Assembly (NCBI RefSeq): GCF_013608025.1
Contig: NZ_VDLV01000004.1
Coordinates: 186,001 to 250,000, forward strand
DNA from: Pseudomonas brassicacearum subsp. neoaurantiaca
GTDB taxonomy: Bacteria > Pseudomonadota > Gammaproteobacteria > Pseudomonadales > Pseudomonadaceae
Length of the DNA stretch: 64,000 bases
Direction of reading: 5' to 3'
Position numbers and translations under genes: made by a program. Shown here piece by piece: positions 39,636-48,981 of this stretch. Numbering within the stretch: the first letter of the stretch is position 1; each line of letters starts with the position of its first letter. Below the pieces are notes generated by a model. The model made no database searches and was not told where the DNA came from. It worked only from the letters and a program-made list of their open reading frames with translations.

Positions 39636-42600
39636 TCAGGCATCCACCATCGCCATGGCTTCCTCCACATCCACCGCCACCAGTCGCGAGCAGCCGGGCT
39701 CATGCATGGTCACCCCCATCAACTGATCGGCCATCTCCATGGCGATCTTGTTGTGGGTGATATAGATGAACTGCACTGTCTCAGACATCTCCTTCACCAG
39801 CCGTGCGTAACGGCCTACGTTGGCGTCGTCCAATGGTGCATCGACTTCATCGAGCATGCAGAACGGTGCCGGGTTCAGTTTGAAGATGGCGAAGACCAGG
39901 GCCAATGCCGTCAGCGCTTTTTCACCGCCGGAGAGCAAATGAATGGTGCTGTTCTTCTTGCCGGGAGGACGCGCCATGATTGTCACCCCAGTATCGAGTA
40001 GATCTTCGCCCGTCAGTTCCAAATAGGCGCTGCCGCCACCAAAAACTTTTGGGAAAAGTGCCTGCAAACCGCCGTTGATCTGATCAAAGGTATCCTTGAA
40101 GCGGTTGCGGGTTTCCTTGTCGATCTTGCGGATGACGTTTTCCAGGGTTTCCAGCGCCTCTACCAGATCGTCGTTCTGAGCATCCAGGTAGCGCTTGCGC
40201 TCGGACTGCTGCTGGTATTCGTCGATAGCGGCCAGGTTGATCGCCCCCAGGCGCTGAATGCGCTGGGCAATGCGCTCCAGCTCTTCCTCGGCATCCTTCT
40301 CGTTCGCCCCGGCCACCAACGTTGCGAGCACCCCGTTGAGGTCGTAGCCGTCCTCCAGCAACTGGTCCTGCAAGGCCTTGCGGCGCACGGTCAGGGCTTG
40401 CCATTCCATGCGCTGCTGTTCCATCTGGCCGCGGATCAGTTGCGATTGCTGCTCGGCCTGGCTACGGCGCTTCTCGGCGTCGCGCAATTCGCGGTCGGCG
40501 TCTTCCAGGGCGATCTGCGCGGTCTTGAGTTCTTCGTCGACGCTCATGCGTTTATCGAGCAATTCTTCAAGCTTGAGGCGCAACTCTTCCAGCGGCGCCT
40601 CGCCCTCCTCCAGATTCAGGCTCAACTGTTCACGTTTTTCGGTCAGGCGCTCGGACTGCATTTCCAGGCGTTCCAAGGCCTGGCGGGTGGAATCGTATTG
40701 CGCCTTGAGCGAGCCCAGGCGTACCGCCAATTGGTGAGCATGATCCTTGTGCTGACGCGCTTCCTGGCGCACGCGGTCGAGGCGTTCACGCAGGCTGTCG
40801 CGCTGGGCCAGCAGCAATTCACGCTGCTCGGTATCCAGCGCCATCGCGTCGAGGGCTTCCTGCAATTGCAGACGCGCCTCGCCGATCTGTTCGTGTTCCA
40901 GCGCCCGCTGCTCGCCCAACTCGGCGATTTCCTCATCGAGACGGCTGCGGCGCAGGGCCAATTGTTCGACCTTCGCCTTGCCGGCCGACAGCTGCGCCTT
41001 GAGTTCGCCCTGTTGGCGCGCTTCGTCCTGCAACAAGCGACGCAAATGTTCGCGGCCGTTTTCCTGCTGACGCTGTTGCGCCCGCAGGTTCTGCAATTCG
41101 GTTTCCAGGGCTTCGACGCTGGCCTCGCGCTCTTCGCGCTCGGCGCCCAGGCGCTGGATTTCCTGGCCGCGAGCGAGCATGCCGCTCTCCGCTTCGCTGG
41201 CCCGGCGCACCCGCAGGAAATGCCGGCCGACCCAATATCCGTCACGACTGATCAGGCTTTCGCCGGCCGCCAGTTGCCCGCGCAAGGCCAAGGCCTGCTC
41301 GAGGCTGTCCACTGGCTTGACCTGCCCCAGCCAGGGCGATAGATCGACTTGGGCTTCGACTTTGTCCAACAAGCTGCCCGGCACCCGCACCCCGTCACCG
41401 GCCGGGCTGAGCAAGCGCAGATCACCTTGGCTGAAGCCAGAAAGGTCGAAGCCGGCGAAATCATCCACCAGCACCGCTTGAAGGTCGGCGCCCAGTACGG
41501 TCTCCACCGCCAACTCCCAACCGGTATCGACCTTCAGGCCTTCGGCCAATCGAGGATGCTCGGCCAGATGCTGGTCACGCAGCCATTCGGCGGTGCCGGT
41601 GCCCGGGTCCAGCGCGGCTTGCTGCAAGGCTTCCAGCGAGGCCAGGCGTCCATTGAGCCGCTGCAATTCACCCTGGGCCTGTTGCTGGTTCTGCAAGGCC
41701 AGTTGCAAGGCCTGGCGCAGTTGCTCGAGGCGTTCGACCTGGGCGTCTTCGCTGGCCTGCAAATCTTCGAGCGTGGCTTCGCTGGTGGCGAGTTGCTCGC
41801 TCAGCTCCAGGATGGCGGCATCTTCCGGGTCTGCCGCGAGCAATGCACGCTCTTCGGACTGACGCCGTTGACGCTCGGCCAGGCGCTCCATGCTGGTTTC
41901 GAGTTGCTGGATCCGCGACTGCTGGACTTCAGCCTGGCGCCGCGGCTCGGCGGAGGTCAGGTTGAAGCTGTCCCACTGCTCTTGCCAACCGTGCATGGTC
42001 AGCTCGGCTTCTTCCAGCGCTGCGGCAGCCTCTTCGGCGGCGGCGCTGGTGAGTTCCTGCTCTGGCGTGAGCCGTTCAAGCTCTTCGCCAAGGGTCAGCA
42101 ATAATGTGCGGTCGTGGCCCAGGTGGGATTCGGTTTCCAGACGCGCGCGCTCGGCTTCCTTCAAGTCATCCTGCAACTGGCGCAAGCGCTGCTGACCGTG
42201 CTGGATGCTTTGTTCGACCCGGGCAATGTCACCGCCCACCGAATAGAAACGCCCTTGCACCAGATTGAAGCGTTCGGACAGGTCGTGATGCCCATCGCGC
42301 AGGCGCTCGATGGCGGCATCGGCGTTGCGTTGTTCGGCCACCAGCGCTTCGAAGCTGACTTCCTGGTTGCCGATGACCGCCTCGCGTTGGCCAACCTGCT
42401 CGTTCAACGCCTGCCAGCGCAGGGCCGACAACTGTGCCTTGAGTTGGCGCTCCTCGCCTTTGTACTCCTGGTATTTCTTCGCGGCTTCAGCCTGACGGTA
42501 CAAGCGTTCGAGTTGGCGCTCGAGTTCTTCGCGAAGGTCGGTCAGGCGGGCGAGGTTTTCGTGGGTTCGACGGATGCGGTTTTCGGTCTCGCGGCGCCGC

Positions 42601-43124
42601 TCCTTGTATTTGGAGATACCGGCAGCTTCCTCGATGAAATTGCGTAGGTCTTCAGGCTTGGCCTCGATCAGCTTGGAGATCATGCCCTGTTCGATGATCG
42701 AATAGCTGCGTGGACCCAGGCCGGTGCCAAGGAAGATATCGGTGATATCGCGACGGCGGCACTTGGCGCCGTTGAGGAAGTAACTGTTCTGGCTGTCGCG
42801 GGTCACTTTGCGCCGAATGGAAATTTCCGCGTAGGCCGCGTACTCGCCGATCAGCGTGCCGTCAGAGTTATCGAAGACCAGCTCGATGCTCGCCTGGCTC
42901 ACCGGTTTGCGACTGGTGGAGCCATTGAAGATGACGTCGGTCATCGACTCGCCGCGCAAGTTCTTGGCCGAGCTTTCGCCCATCACCCAACGCACGGCGT
43001 CGATGATGTTCGACTTGCCGCAGCCATTGGGCCCGACCACTGCCGCCATGTTGCTGGGGAAGTTCACCGTGGTCGGATCGACGAACGATTTGAACCCCGC
43101 CAGCTTGATGCACTTGAGACGCAT
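39636..43124 (-). CDS. smc: Chromosome segregation protein SMC
   Basis: 1162 residues. Walker A GPNGCGKSN (~32-40) sits at the N-terminus. Long coiled coils (~165-500 and ~680-1010) flank a hinge (~515-665). The C-terminal ATPase half has LSGGEKALTALAL, Walker B CMLDEVDAPLDD and a D-loop. It is the condensin ATPase of chromosome organisation. The start at 43124 (MRLKCIKLAGFKSF) lies two bases after the stop of the upstream GntR gene, so the two are probably co-transcribed and coupled. Confidence 0.97.
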   Translation of the reverse strand: MRLKCIKLAGFKSFVDPTTVNFPSNMAAVVGPNGCGKSNIIDAVRWVMGESSAKNLRGESMTDVIFNGSTSRKPVSQASIELVFDNSDGTLIGEYAAYAEISIRRKVTRDSQNSYFLNGAKCRRRDITDIFLGTGLGPRSYSIIEQGMISKLIEAKPEDLRNFIEEAAGISKYKERRRETENRIRRTHENLARLTDLREELERQLERLYRQAEAAKKYQEYKGEERQLKAQLSALRWQALNEQVGQREAVIGNQEVSFEALVAEQRNADAAIERLRDGHHDLSERFNLVQGRFYSVGGDIARVEQSIQHGQQRLRQLQDDLKEAERARLETESHLGHDRTLLLTLGEELERLTPEQELTSAAAEEAAAALEEAELTMHGWQEQWDSFNLTSAEPRRQAEVQQSRIQQLETSMERLAERQRRQSEERALLAADPEDAAILELSEQLATSEATLEDLQASEDAQVERLEQLRQALQLALQNQQQAQGELQRLNGRLASLEALQQAALDPGTGTAEWLRDQHLAEHPRLAEGLKVDTGWELAVETVLGADLQAVLVDDFAGFDLSGFSQGDLRLLSPAGDGVRVPGSLLDKVEAQVDLSPWLGQVKPVDSLEQALALRGQLAAGESLISRDGYWVGRHFLRVRRASEAESGMLARGQEIQRLGAEREEREASVEALETELQNLRAQQRQQENGREHLRRLLQDEARQQGELKAQLSAGKAKVEQLALRRSRLDEEIAELGEQRALEHEQIGEARLQLQEALDAMALDTEQRELLLAQRDSLRERLDRVRQEARQHKDHAHQLAVRLGSLKAQYDSTRQALERLEMQSERLTEKREQLSLNLEEGEAPLEELRLKLEELLDKRMSVDEELKTAQIALEDADRELRDAEKRRSQAEQQSQLIRGQMEQQRMEWQALTVRRKALQDQLLEDGYDLNGVLATLVAGANEKDAEEELERIAQRIQRLGAINLAAIDEYQQQSERKRYLDAQNDDLVEALETLENVIRKIDKETRNRFKDTFDQINGGLQALFPKVFGGGSAYLELTGEDLLDTGVTIMARPPGKKNSTIHLLSGGEKALTALALVFAIFKLNPAPFCMLDEVDAPLDDANVGRYARLVKEMSETVQFIYITHNKIAMEMADQLMGVTMHEPGCSRLVAVDVEEAMAMVDA

Positions 43125-43126
43125 GT

Positions 43127-43786
43127 TCAGGCCTTCGTCAGGGCTGAAACCACCAGATCGCAACTGCGCTGGGCGTAGGCCGTCAGCACGATGCGGATCT
43201 GCGGCAAATCACGGGCCAGCACCGCGACGAGCAGGCGCTGGAACAGGTCGAGGAATTCGCTCATTTCGGCCTTGCGCTGTTCCAAGGCCAGGAAGTAGGC
43301 GCGGCTCATGGCCGGCTGCAGGTTCTCGACGGTTTCCTGCAAGTATGGATTGTTGGCAAAGGGATACGCGGCGCGCATCACGCTGAAGCTTTCATCGACA
43401 AAGGTACGGATGTCCTGGCGCGCGTAGGCATCGTTGAGGCGCTGCTGGATCGCGACGAACGGCGCCATGTCGGCCTGTTCTTTCCACCCATGGGCCACGG
43501 CGTTGCCAAGCAGGATGTACAGCTCGCTCATCAATGCACAAAGACTGCGCACGTTGTGCTCAGTCAACTCGGTGACATGCGCCCCACGGCGCGGCAGGAT
43601 CGCGATCAAATGGCGTCGTTCCAGGATCAGCAAGGCCTCGCGGACCGAACCACGGCTGACATTGAGCGCCAGCGTGACCTTTTGCTCCTGGATGCGCTCT
43701 CCCGGCTTCATTTCGCCGCGAATGATGCGCTCGGCGAGGTGATGGGCGATTTGCTCGGCGAGGCTGTCCGGGGCCTTGAACGTCAT
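43127..43786 (-). CDS. GntR-family transcriptional regulator (FadR subfamily, FCD domain)
   Basis: 219 residues. The winged HTH (~5-70) contains IIRGEMKPGERIQEQKVTLALNVSRGSVREALLILERRHLI, and the FCD effector domain (~85-215) is all-helical. It is divergent from xdhA across 369 bp and directly upstream of smc. FadR-type regulators bind dyads like the TTGAC-N6-GTCA repeats found before xdhA, so it is one candidate for purine-gene control; the other GntR at 50408 is an alternative. Confidence 0.9.
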   Translation of the reverse strand: MTFKAPDSLAEQIAHHLAERIIRGEMKPGERIQEQKVTLALNVSRGSVREALLILERRHLIAILPRRGAHVTELTEHNVRSLCALMSELYILLGNAVAHGWKEQADMAPFVAIQQRLNDAYARQDIRTFVDESFSVMRAAYPFANNPYLQETVENLQPAMSRAYFLALEQRKAEMSEFLDLFQRLLVAVLARDLPQIRIVLTAYAQRSCDLVVSALTKA

Positions 43787-43920
43787 GGTTGTCCTTCAAA
43801 CTCTTCGATCTGCACAAGCGGCGCAGTGTAGCGCACTCGATACGTCATGGCGCAGGGCCTCTACCGGGTTTTTGGCACGATATAAGCAAAAAAATTTGAG
43901 CCCTCTTCCTGAAACAGACC

Positions 43921-44014
43921 CTGTGGGAGCGAGCTTGCTCGCGATAGCGGTCTGTGAGCTTGCATCCATACTGAATGTACCGCCGTCATCGCGAGCAAGC
44001 TCGGCTCCCACAGG
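43921..44014 (+). repeat. REP pair, family A (inverted), right copy with an extra base
   Basis: Forward copy 43921-43950 and reverse copy 43985-44014 in the gntR-xdhA divergent region. The right copy reads GCTCGGCTCCC, one base more than the standard GCTCGCTCCC. Confidence 0.85.
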
Positions 44015-44061
44015 GTTCTACAGTGTCCATAGATCGTTGTTCATCGACCGAATGGATTTTC

Positions 44062-44112
44062 TTGACCTTTAAGTCAGAAAATCATTGACCGAAAAGTCAG
44101 AACTGCTAAATT
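44062..44112 (+). promoter_or_regulatory. xdhA promoter with tandem TTGAC-N6-GTCAGAA repeats
   Basis: TTGACCTTTAAGTCAGAA (44062-44079) and TTGACCGAAAAGTCAGAA (44085-44102) are direct repeats 23 bp apart, each containing the dyad TGAC-N6-GTCA. The second TTGACC also serves as a -35, with TAAATT (44107-44112) as -10 at 16-bp spacing. A dimeric regulator would sit on and just upstream of the promoter. Confidence 0.6.
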
Positions 44113-44155
44113 CAGCCCACGTCGATACAACAATAATGAATCTGCGAGGCCTTCC

Positions 44156-45610
44156 GTGATCCAGTTTTTACTCAACCAGGAACTCCGTAGCGAGCACGCC
44201 CTGGACCCGAACCTGACTGTGCTCAACTATTTGCGCGAGCACGTTGGCAAACCCGGCACCAAGGAAGGCTGCGCCAGCGGCGACTGCGGTGCGTGCACGG
44301 TGGTGGTGGGCGAATTGGAAACGGACGCGGATGGTCGCGAACGCGTTCGCTACCGCAGCCTCAATTCGTGCCTGACGTTCGTTTCGTCGTTGCACGGCAA
44401 GCAATTGATCAGCGTCGAAGACCTCAAGCACAACGGCCAACTGCACAGCGTCCAGCAGGCCATGGTCGATTGCCACGGTTCGCAATGCGGTTTCTGCACG
44501 CCGGGTTTCGTCATGTCGCTGTTCGCCTTGCAGAAGAACAGCGAACAACCCGACGCTCACAAGGCCCATGAAGCGTTGGCCGGCAACCTTTGCCGCTGCA
44601 CCGGCTACCGGCCGATCCTGGCCGCCGCCGAGCAGGCATGTTGCGGCAAGCAAACCGATCAGTTCGACGCCCGCGAGGCCGAAACCATTTCCCGCCTGAA
44701 AGCCATCGCGCCGACCGAAACCGGTGAACTCAACAGCGGCGACAAGCGTTGCCTGGTCCCGCTGACCGTTGCCGACCTGGCCGATCTCTACGATGCTTAT
44801 CCGCAAGCGCGCCTGCTGGCCGGCGGCACCGACCTGGCCCTGGAAGTCACACAATTTCATCGCACCCTGCCGGTGATGATCTATGTGGGCAACGTCGCCG
44901 AACTCAAGCGCATCGAGCGTTTCGACGATCGCCTGGAAATCGGTGCCGCCACCCCGCTTTCCGATTGCTATGAAGCCCTGCAAGCCGAATACCCGGACTT
45001 CGGCGAACTGCTCCAGCGCTTCGCCTCGTTGCAGATCCGCAACCAGGGCACCCTGGGCGGCAATATCGGCAACGCCTCGCCGATTGGCGACTCACCGCCC
45101 TTGCTGATCGCTCTCGGCGCGCAAATCGTGCTGTGCAAAGGCCAGGTTCGTCGCACGCTGGCCCTGGAAGACTATTTCCTCGATTACCGGGTCACCGCCC
45201 GGCAGGAAAGCGAATTCATCGAAAAGATCATCGTGCCCCGGGCCAGCGCCGAGCAGGCGTTCCGCGCCTACAAGGTTTCCAAACGACTGGACGATGACAT
45301 TTCCGCAGTCTGCGCGGCATTCAACCTGCGCATCGAAAACGGTGTGGTCCAAGACGCTCGTATCGCCTTCGGCGGAATGGCCGCCACACCCAAGCGCGCC
45401 AAGCATTGCGAAGCCGTCCTGATCGGTGCGCCCTGGAAAAACAGCACCGTCGAGCGCGCCTGCCTCGCCCTGGCCGAGGACTTCACACCCCTTTCGGACT
45501 TCCGCGCCAGCAAGGAATATCGCCTGCTCAGCGCCCGCAACCTGCTGCGCAAATACTTCATCGAGCTGCAAACGCCGCACATCGAGACTCGGGTGACCGC
45601 TTATGTCTAA
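44156..45610 (+). CDS. xdhA: Xanthine dehydrogenase small subunit (FeS/FAD)
   Basis: 484 residues from a GTG start with GAGG upstream. Two 2Fe-2S domains (CASGDCGACTVVVG at ~39-52; CGFCTPGF and CRCTGYR at ~110-150) precede an FAD-binding domain (ARLLAGGTDLALEVTQ ~220, IRNQGTLGGNIGNASPIGDSPP ~295). It takes electrons from the Mo subunit and passes them to NAD. Its stop overlaps the xdhB start by eight bases. Purine catabolism, hypoxanthine/xanthine to urate. Confidence 0.95.
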   Translation: MIQFLLNQELRSEHALDPNLTVLNYLREHVGKPGTKEGCASGDCGACTVVVGELETDADGRERVRYRSLNSCLTFVSSLHGKQLISVEDLKHNGQLHSVQQAMVDCHGSQCGFCTPGFVMSLFALQKNSEQPDAHKAHEALAGNLCRCTGYRPILAAAEQACCGKQTDQFDAREAETISRLKAIAPTETGELNSGDKRCLVPLTVADLADLYDAYPQARLLAGGTDLALEVTQFHRTLPVMIYVGNVAELKRIERFDDRLEIGAATPLSDCYEALQAEYPDFGELLQRFASLQIRNQGTLGGNIGNASPIGDSPPLLIALGAQIVLCKGQVRRTLALEDYFLDYRVTARQESEFIEKIIVPRASAEQAFRAYKVSKRLDDDISAVCAAFNLRIENGVVQDARIAFGGMAATPKRAKHCEAVLIGAPWKNSTVERACLALAEDFTPLSDFRASKEYRLLSARNLLRKYFIELQTPHIETRVTAYV

Positions 45611-48002
45611 CCATCACGCCGTAGAGAAGACCCAAGCCGAACTGGCCGAACTGTTCGCCCGCGACCTCACCACCGGCGTGGGCCGCAGCGTCAAGCACGA
45701 CAGCGCCGCCAAGCACGTGTCCGGCGAAGCGCAGTACATCGATGACCGCCTGGAATTCCCCAACCAGTTGCACGTCTACGCCCGGCTGTCGGACCGCGCC
45801 CACGCCAGGATCCTGCGCATCGACACCGCGCCCTGCTACGCCTTCGAAGGCGTGCGCATCGCCATTACCCACCAGGATATTCCCGGCCTGAAGGACATCG
45901 GCCCGCTGCTGCCCGGTGACCCGCTGCTGGCGATCAACGATGTGCAGTTCGTCGGCCAACCGGTGCTGGCCGTCGCGGCCAAGGACCTTGAGACTGCTCG
46001 CAAGGCAGCGATGGCGGCGATCATTGAATACGAAGACCTCGAACCGGTGCTGGACGTCGTCGAGGCGCTGCGCAAGCGGCACTTCATGCTCGACAGCCAC
46101 ACCCACCAGCGCGGCGATTCAGCCACCGCATTGGCGAGTGCCGAGCATCGCATCCAGGGCTCGCTGCACATCGGCGGCCAGGAACACTTTTACCTGGAAA
46201 CCCAGATCTCCTCGGTGATGCCCACCGAGGACGGTGGCATGATCGTCTACTGCTCGACCCAGAACCCTACCGAAGTGCAGAAGCTGGTGGCCGAGGTATT
46301 GGGCGTATCGATGAATAAAGTCGTGGTGGACATGCGCCGCATGGGCGGAGGGTTCGGCGGCAAGGAAACCCAGGCCGCCAGCCCGGCGTGCCTGTGCGCC
46401 GTGATCGCACACCTCACCGGCCAGCCGACCAAGATGCGCCTGCCCCGCGTCGAAGACATGCTGATGACCGGCAAGCGCCACCCCTTCTACATCGAATACG
46501 ACGTCGGCTTCGACAGCACCGGCCGCCTGCATGGCATCGCTCTTGAACTGGCCGGCAACTGTGGCTGCTCGCCGGACCTGTCGGCCTCGATCGTCGACCG
46601 GGCGATGTTCCATGCCGACAACGCCTATTACTTGGGCGATGCGACGATCAACGGGCACCGCTGCAAGACCAACACCGCGTCGAACACCGCCTATCGGGGC
46701 TTCGGCGGGCCTCAAGGCATGGTCGCCATCGAGGAAGTGATGGACGCCATCGCACGGCACTTGGGGCTCGATCCGCTGGCGGTGCGCAAGGCCAACTATT
46801 ACGGCAAGACCGAGCGCAACGTCACGCATTACTACCAGACCGTCGAGCACAACATGCTCGAAGAGATGACCGCCGAGCTTGAACAAAGCAGCCAATATGC
46901 CGAGCGCCGCGAAGCGATCCGCCGCTACAACGCCAACAGCCCGATCCTCAAAAAGGGCTTGGCGCTGACGCCCGTGAAGTTCGGCATCTCGTTCACCGCC
47001 AGCTTCCTCAACCAGGCCGGGGCGCTGATACACGTCTACACCGACGGCAGCATCCACCTCAACCATGGCGGCACGGAAATGGGCCAGGGCCTGAACACCA
47101 AGGTCGCCCAAGTGGTGGCCGAGGTGTTCCAGGTGGAAATGGACCGCGTACAGATCACCGCGACCAACACCGACAAAGTCCCGAACACCTCGCCGACCGC
47201 GGCATCGAGCGGTGCCGACCTGAACGGCAAGGCCGCGCAGAATGCCGCCGAAACCATCAAGCGACGCCTGGTGGAGTTCGCCGCGCGGCAGTACAAAGTC
47301 AGCGAAGAAGACGTGGAATTCCACAACGGCCACGTGCGGGTGCGCGATCACATCCTGAGCTTCGAGGCACTGGTGCAGCAGGCGTATTTCGCCCAGGTCT
47401 CGCTGTCGAGCACCGGCTTCTACAAGACCCCTAAAATCTACTACGACCGCAGCCAGGCCCGTGGCCGGCCGTTCTATTACTACGCCTATGGCGCGGCGTG
47501 TGCCGAGGTGATCGTCGACACCCTCACCGGCGAGTACAAGATGCTGCGCACCGACATCCTCCACGACGTCGGCGCCTCGCTGAACCCGGCCATCGACGTC
47601 GGCCAGGTGGAGGGCGGCTTCATCCAGGGCATGGGCTGGCTGACCATGGAAGAACTGGTGTGGAACGACAAGGGCAAGCTGATGACCAATGGCCCGGCCA
47701 GCTACAAGATTCCCGCCGTCGCTGACATGCCTTTGGATTTGCGGGTCAAGTTGGTGGAAAACCGCAAGAACCCCGAAGACACAGTGTTCCATTCCAAAGC
47801 CGTGGGCGAACCGCCGTTCATGCTCGGCATCGCCGCGTGGTGCGCCATCAAGGACGCCGTGGCGAGCCTGGGGGATTACCGGCATCAACCAAGAATCGAC
47901 GCGCCGGCGACGCCGGAGCGGGTGTTGTGGGGGTGTGAGCAGATGCGTCAGTTGAAGACTGTGGAACCTGAGCAAGTTGAGGCCGAGTTGGCTCCGCTTT
48001 AG
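45603..48002 (+). CDS. xdhB: Xanthine dehydrogenase large molybdopterin subunit
   Basis: 799 residues. Mo-cofactor domain with FGGKETQAA, the substrate/Mo loop AYRGFGGPQGM, GTEMGQGLNTK (Q of the Mo site) and the C-terminal catalytic glutamate in KAVGEPPFMLG. It hydroxylates hypoxanthine and xanthine. ATGTCTAA overlap with xdhA. It forms the heterodimeric/tetrameric bacterial enzyme. A REP pair separates it from xdhC. Confidence 0.96.
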   Translation: MSNHHAVEKTQAELAELFARDLTTGVGRSVKHDSAAKHVSGEAQYIDDRLEFPNQLHVYARLSDRAHARILRIDTAPCYAFEGVRIAITHQDIPGLKDIGPLLPGDPLLAINDVQFVGQPVLAVAAKDLETARKAAMAAIIEYEDLEPVLDVVEALRKRHFMLDSHTHQRGDSATALASAEHRIQGSLHIGGQEHFYLETQISSVMPTEDGGMIVYCSTQNPTEVQKLVAEVLGVSMNKVVVDMRRMGGGFGGKETQAASPACLCAVIAHLTGQPTKMRLPRVEDMLMTGKRHPFYIEYDVGFDSTGRLHGIALELAGNCGCSPDLSASIVDRAMFHADNAYYLGDATINGHRCKTNTASNTAYRGFGGPQGMVAIEEVMDAIARHLGLDPLAVRKANYYGKTERNVTHYYQTVEHNMLEEMTAELEQSSQYAERREAIRRYNANSPILKKGLALTPVKFGISFTASFLNQAGALIHVYTDGSIHLNHGGTEMGQGLNTKVAQVVAEVFQVEMDRVQITATNTDKVPNTSPTAASSGADLNGKAAQNAAETIKRRLVEFAARQYKVSEEDVEFHNGHVRVRDHILSFEALVQQAYFAQVSLSSTGFYKTPKIYYDRSQARGRPFYYYAYGAACAEVIVDTLTGEYKMLRTDILHDVGASLNPAIDVGQVEGGFIQGMGWLTMEELVWNDKGKLMTNGPASYKIPAVADMPLDLRVKLVENRKNPEDTVFHSKAVGEPPFMLGIAAWCAIKDAVASLGDYRHQPRIDAPATPERVLWGCEQMRQLKTVEPEQVEAELAPL

Positions 48003-48011
48003 GACCGCAGC

Positions 48012-48093
48012 GCCGCTTTCGCGAGCAAGCTCGCTCCCACAGGGGATTGTGAACACCGACCCTATGTGGGAGCGAGCTTGCTCGCGATGAGGC
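48012..48093 (+). repeat. REP pair, family A (inverted), between xdhB and xdhC
   Basis: Reverse copy 48012-48044 and forward copy 48063-48093, separated by ~18 bp. It lies within the xdh operon and ends ~18 bp before the xdhC ribosome-binding site. Confidence 0.88.
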
Positions 48094-48124
48094 CGGAACA
48101 GACAACAGAGATGTCGAGGTGAAT

Positions 48125-48961
48125 ATGTACAACTGGATCAGCGCCCTCGCCGACCTGCAAACCCGCGGTGAACCGTGCGTGCTGGTGACAATCATCGAAG
48201 AGCTCGGCTCCACCCCGCGCAACGCCGGTTCGAAGATGGTCATCAGCGCCAGCCAGACGTTCGACACCATCGGTGGCGGGCACCTGGAATACAAGGCCAT
48301 GGAGATCGCTCGGCAGATGCTCGCCAGCGGCCAGCAGAATACCCACCTGGAGCGCTTCAGCCTCGGCGCCAGCCTCGGCCAGTGCTGCGGCGGTGTCACC
48401 GTGCTGCTGTTCGAACCCATGGGCCAGGTCCAAGCGCAAATCGCCGTGTTCGGCGCCGGCCACGTCGGCCGCGCCCTGGTGCCGTTGCTGGCGAGCCTGC
48501 CGTGCCGGGTGCGCTGGATTGATTCGCGGGAAGCAGAGTTCCCGGAACACCTGTCCCACGGTGTGCAAAAAATCGTGACCGAAGAACCGCTGGATGAAGT
48601 CGATGAGTTGCCCGCCGGCAGCTACTGCATCGTCATGACCCACAACCATCAGCTCGACCTGGAACTGAGCGCCGCGATCCTCAAGCGCAACGACTTCGCC
48701 TACTTCGGCCTGATCGGCTCGAAGACCAAACGGGTCAAGTTCGAGCATCGGCTGCGTGATCGCGGTTTCGACAGCGGCACCCTGCAACGCATGCGTTGCC
48801 CGATGGGCATCGGCGAAGTCAAAGGCAAGCTGCCTGTGGAAATCGCCATCTCCATCGCCGGCGAAATCATCGCCACCTATAACGCGGACTTCGGCCAGCA
48901 CACCTCGCGCGCCGAACCCATTGCCAAGTTGCTGCCGGTTTCGCGCCGCAGCCAGCGTTAA
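48125..48961 (+). CDS. xdhC: Xanthine dehydrogenase accessory protein XdhC
   Basis: 278 residues. An N-terminal XdhC/CoxI domain (LVTIIEELGSTPRNAGSKMVI, TIGGGHLEYKAME, LGQCCGGVT) is followed by a C-terminal Rossmann domain (IAVFGAGHVGRALVPLL, GLIGSKTKRVKF). It binds and sulfurates Moco for insertion into XdhB. I start at ATG 48125 with GAGGTGA upstream; a GTG at 48119 lies inside that site. Confidence 0.94.
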   Translation: MYNWISALADLQTRGEPCVLVTIIEELGSTPRNAGSKMVISASQTFDTIGGGHLEYKAMEIARQMLASGQQNTHLERFSLGASLGQCCGGVTVLLFEPMGQVQAQIAVFGAGHVGRALVPLLASLPCRVRWIDSREAEFPEHLSHGVQKIVTEEPLDEVDELPAGSYCIVMTHNHQLDLELSAAILKRNDFAYFGLIGSKTKRVKFEHRLRDRGFDSGTLQRMRCPMGIGEVKGKLPVEIAISIAGEIIATYNADFGQHTSRAEPIAKLLPVSRRSQR

Positions 48962-48981
48962 TCCTTTTATCGAGACAGACC

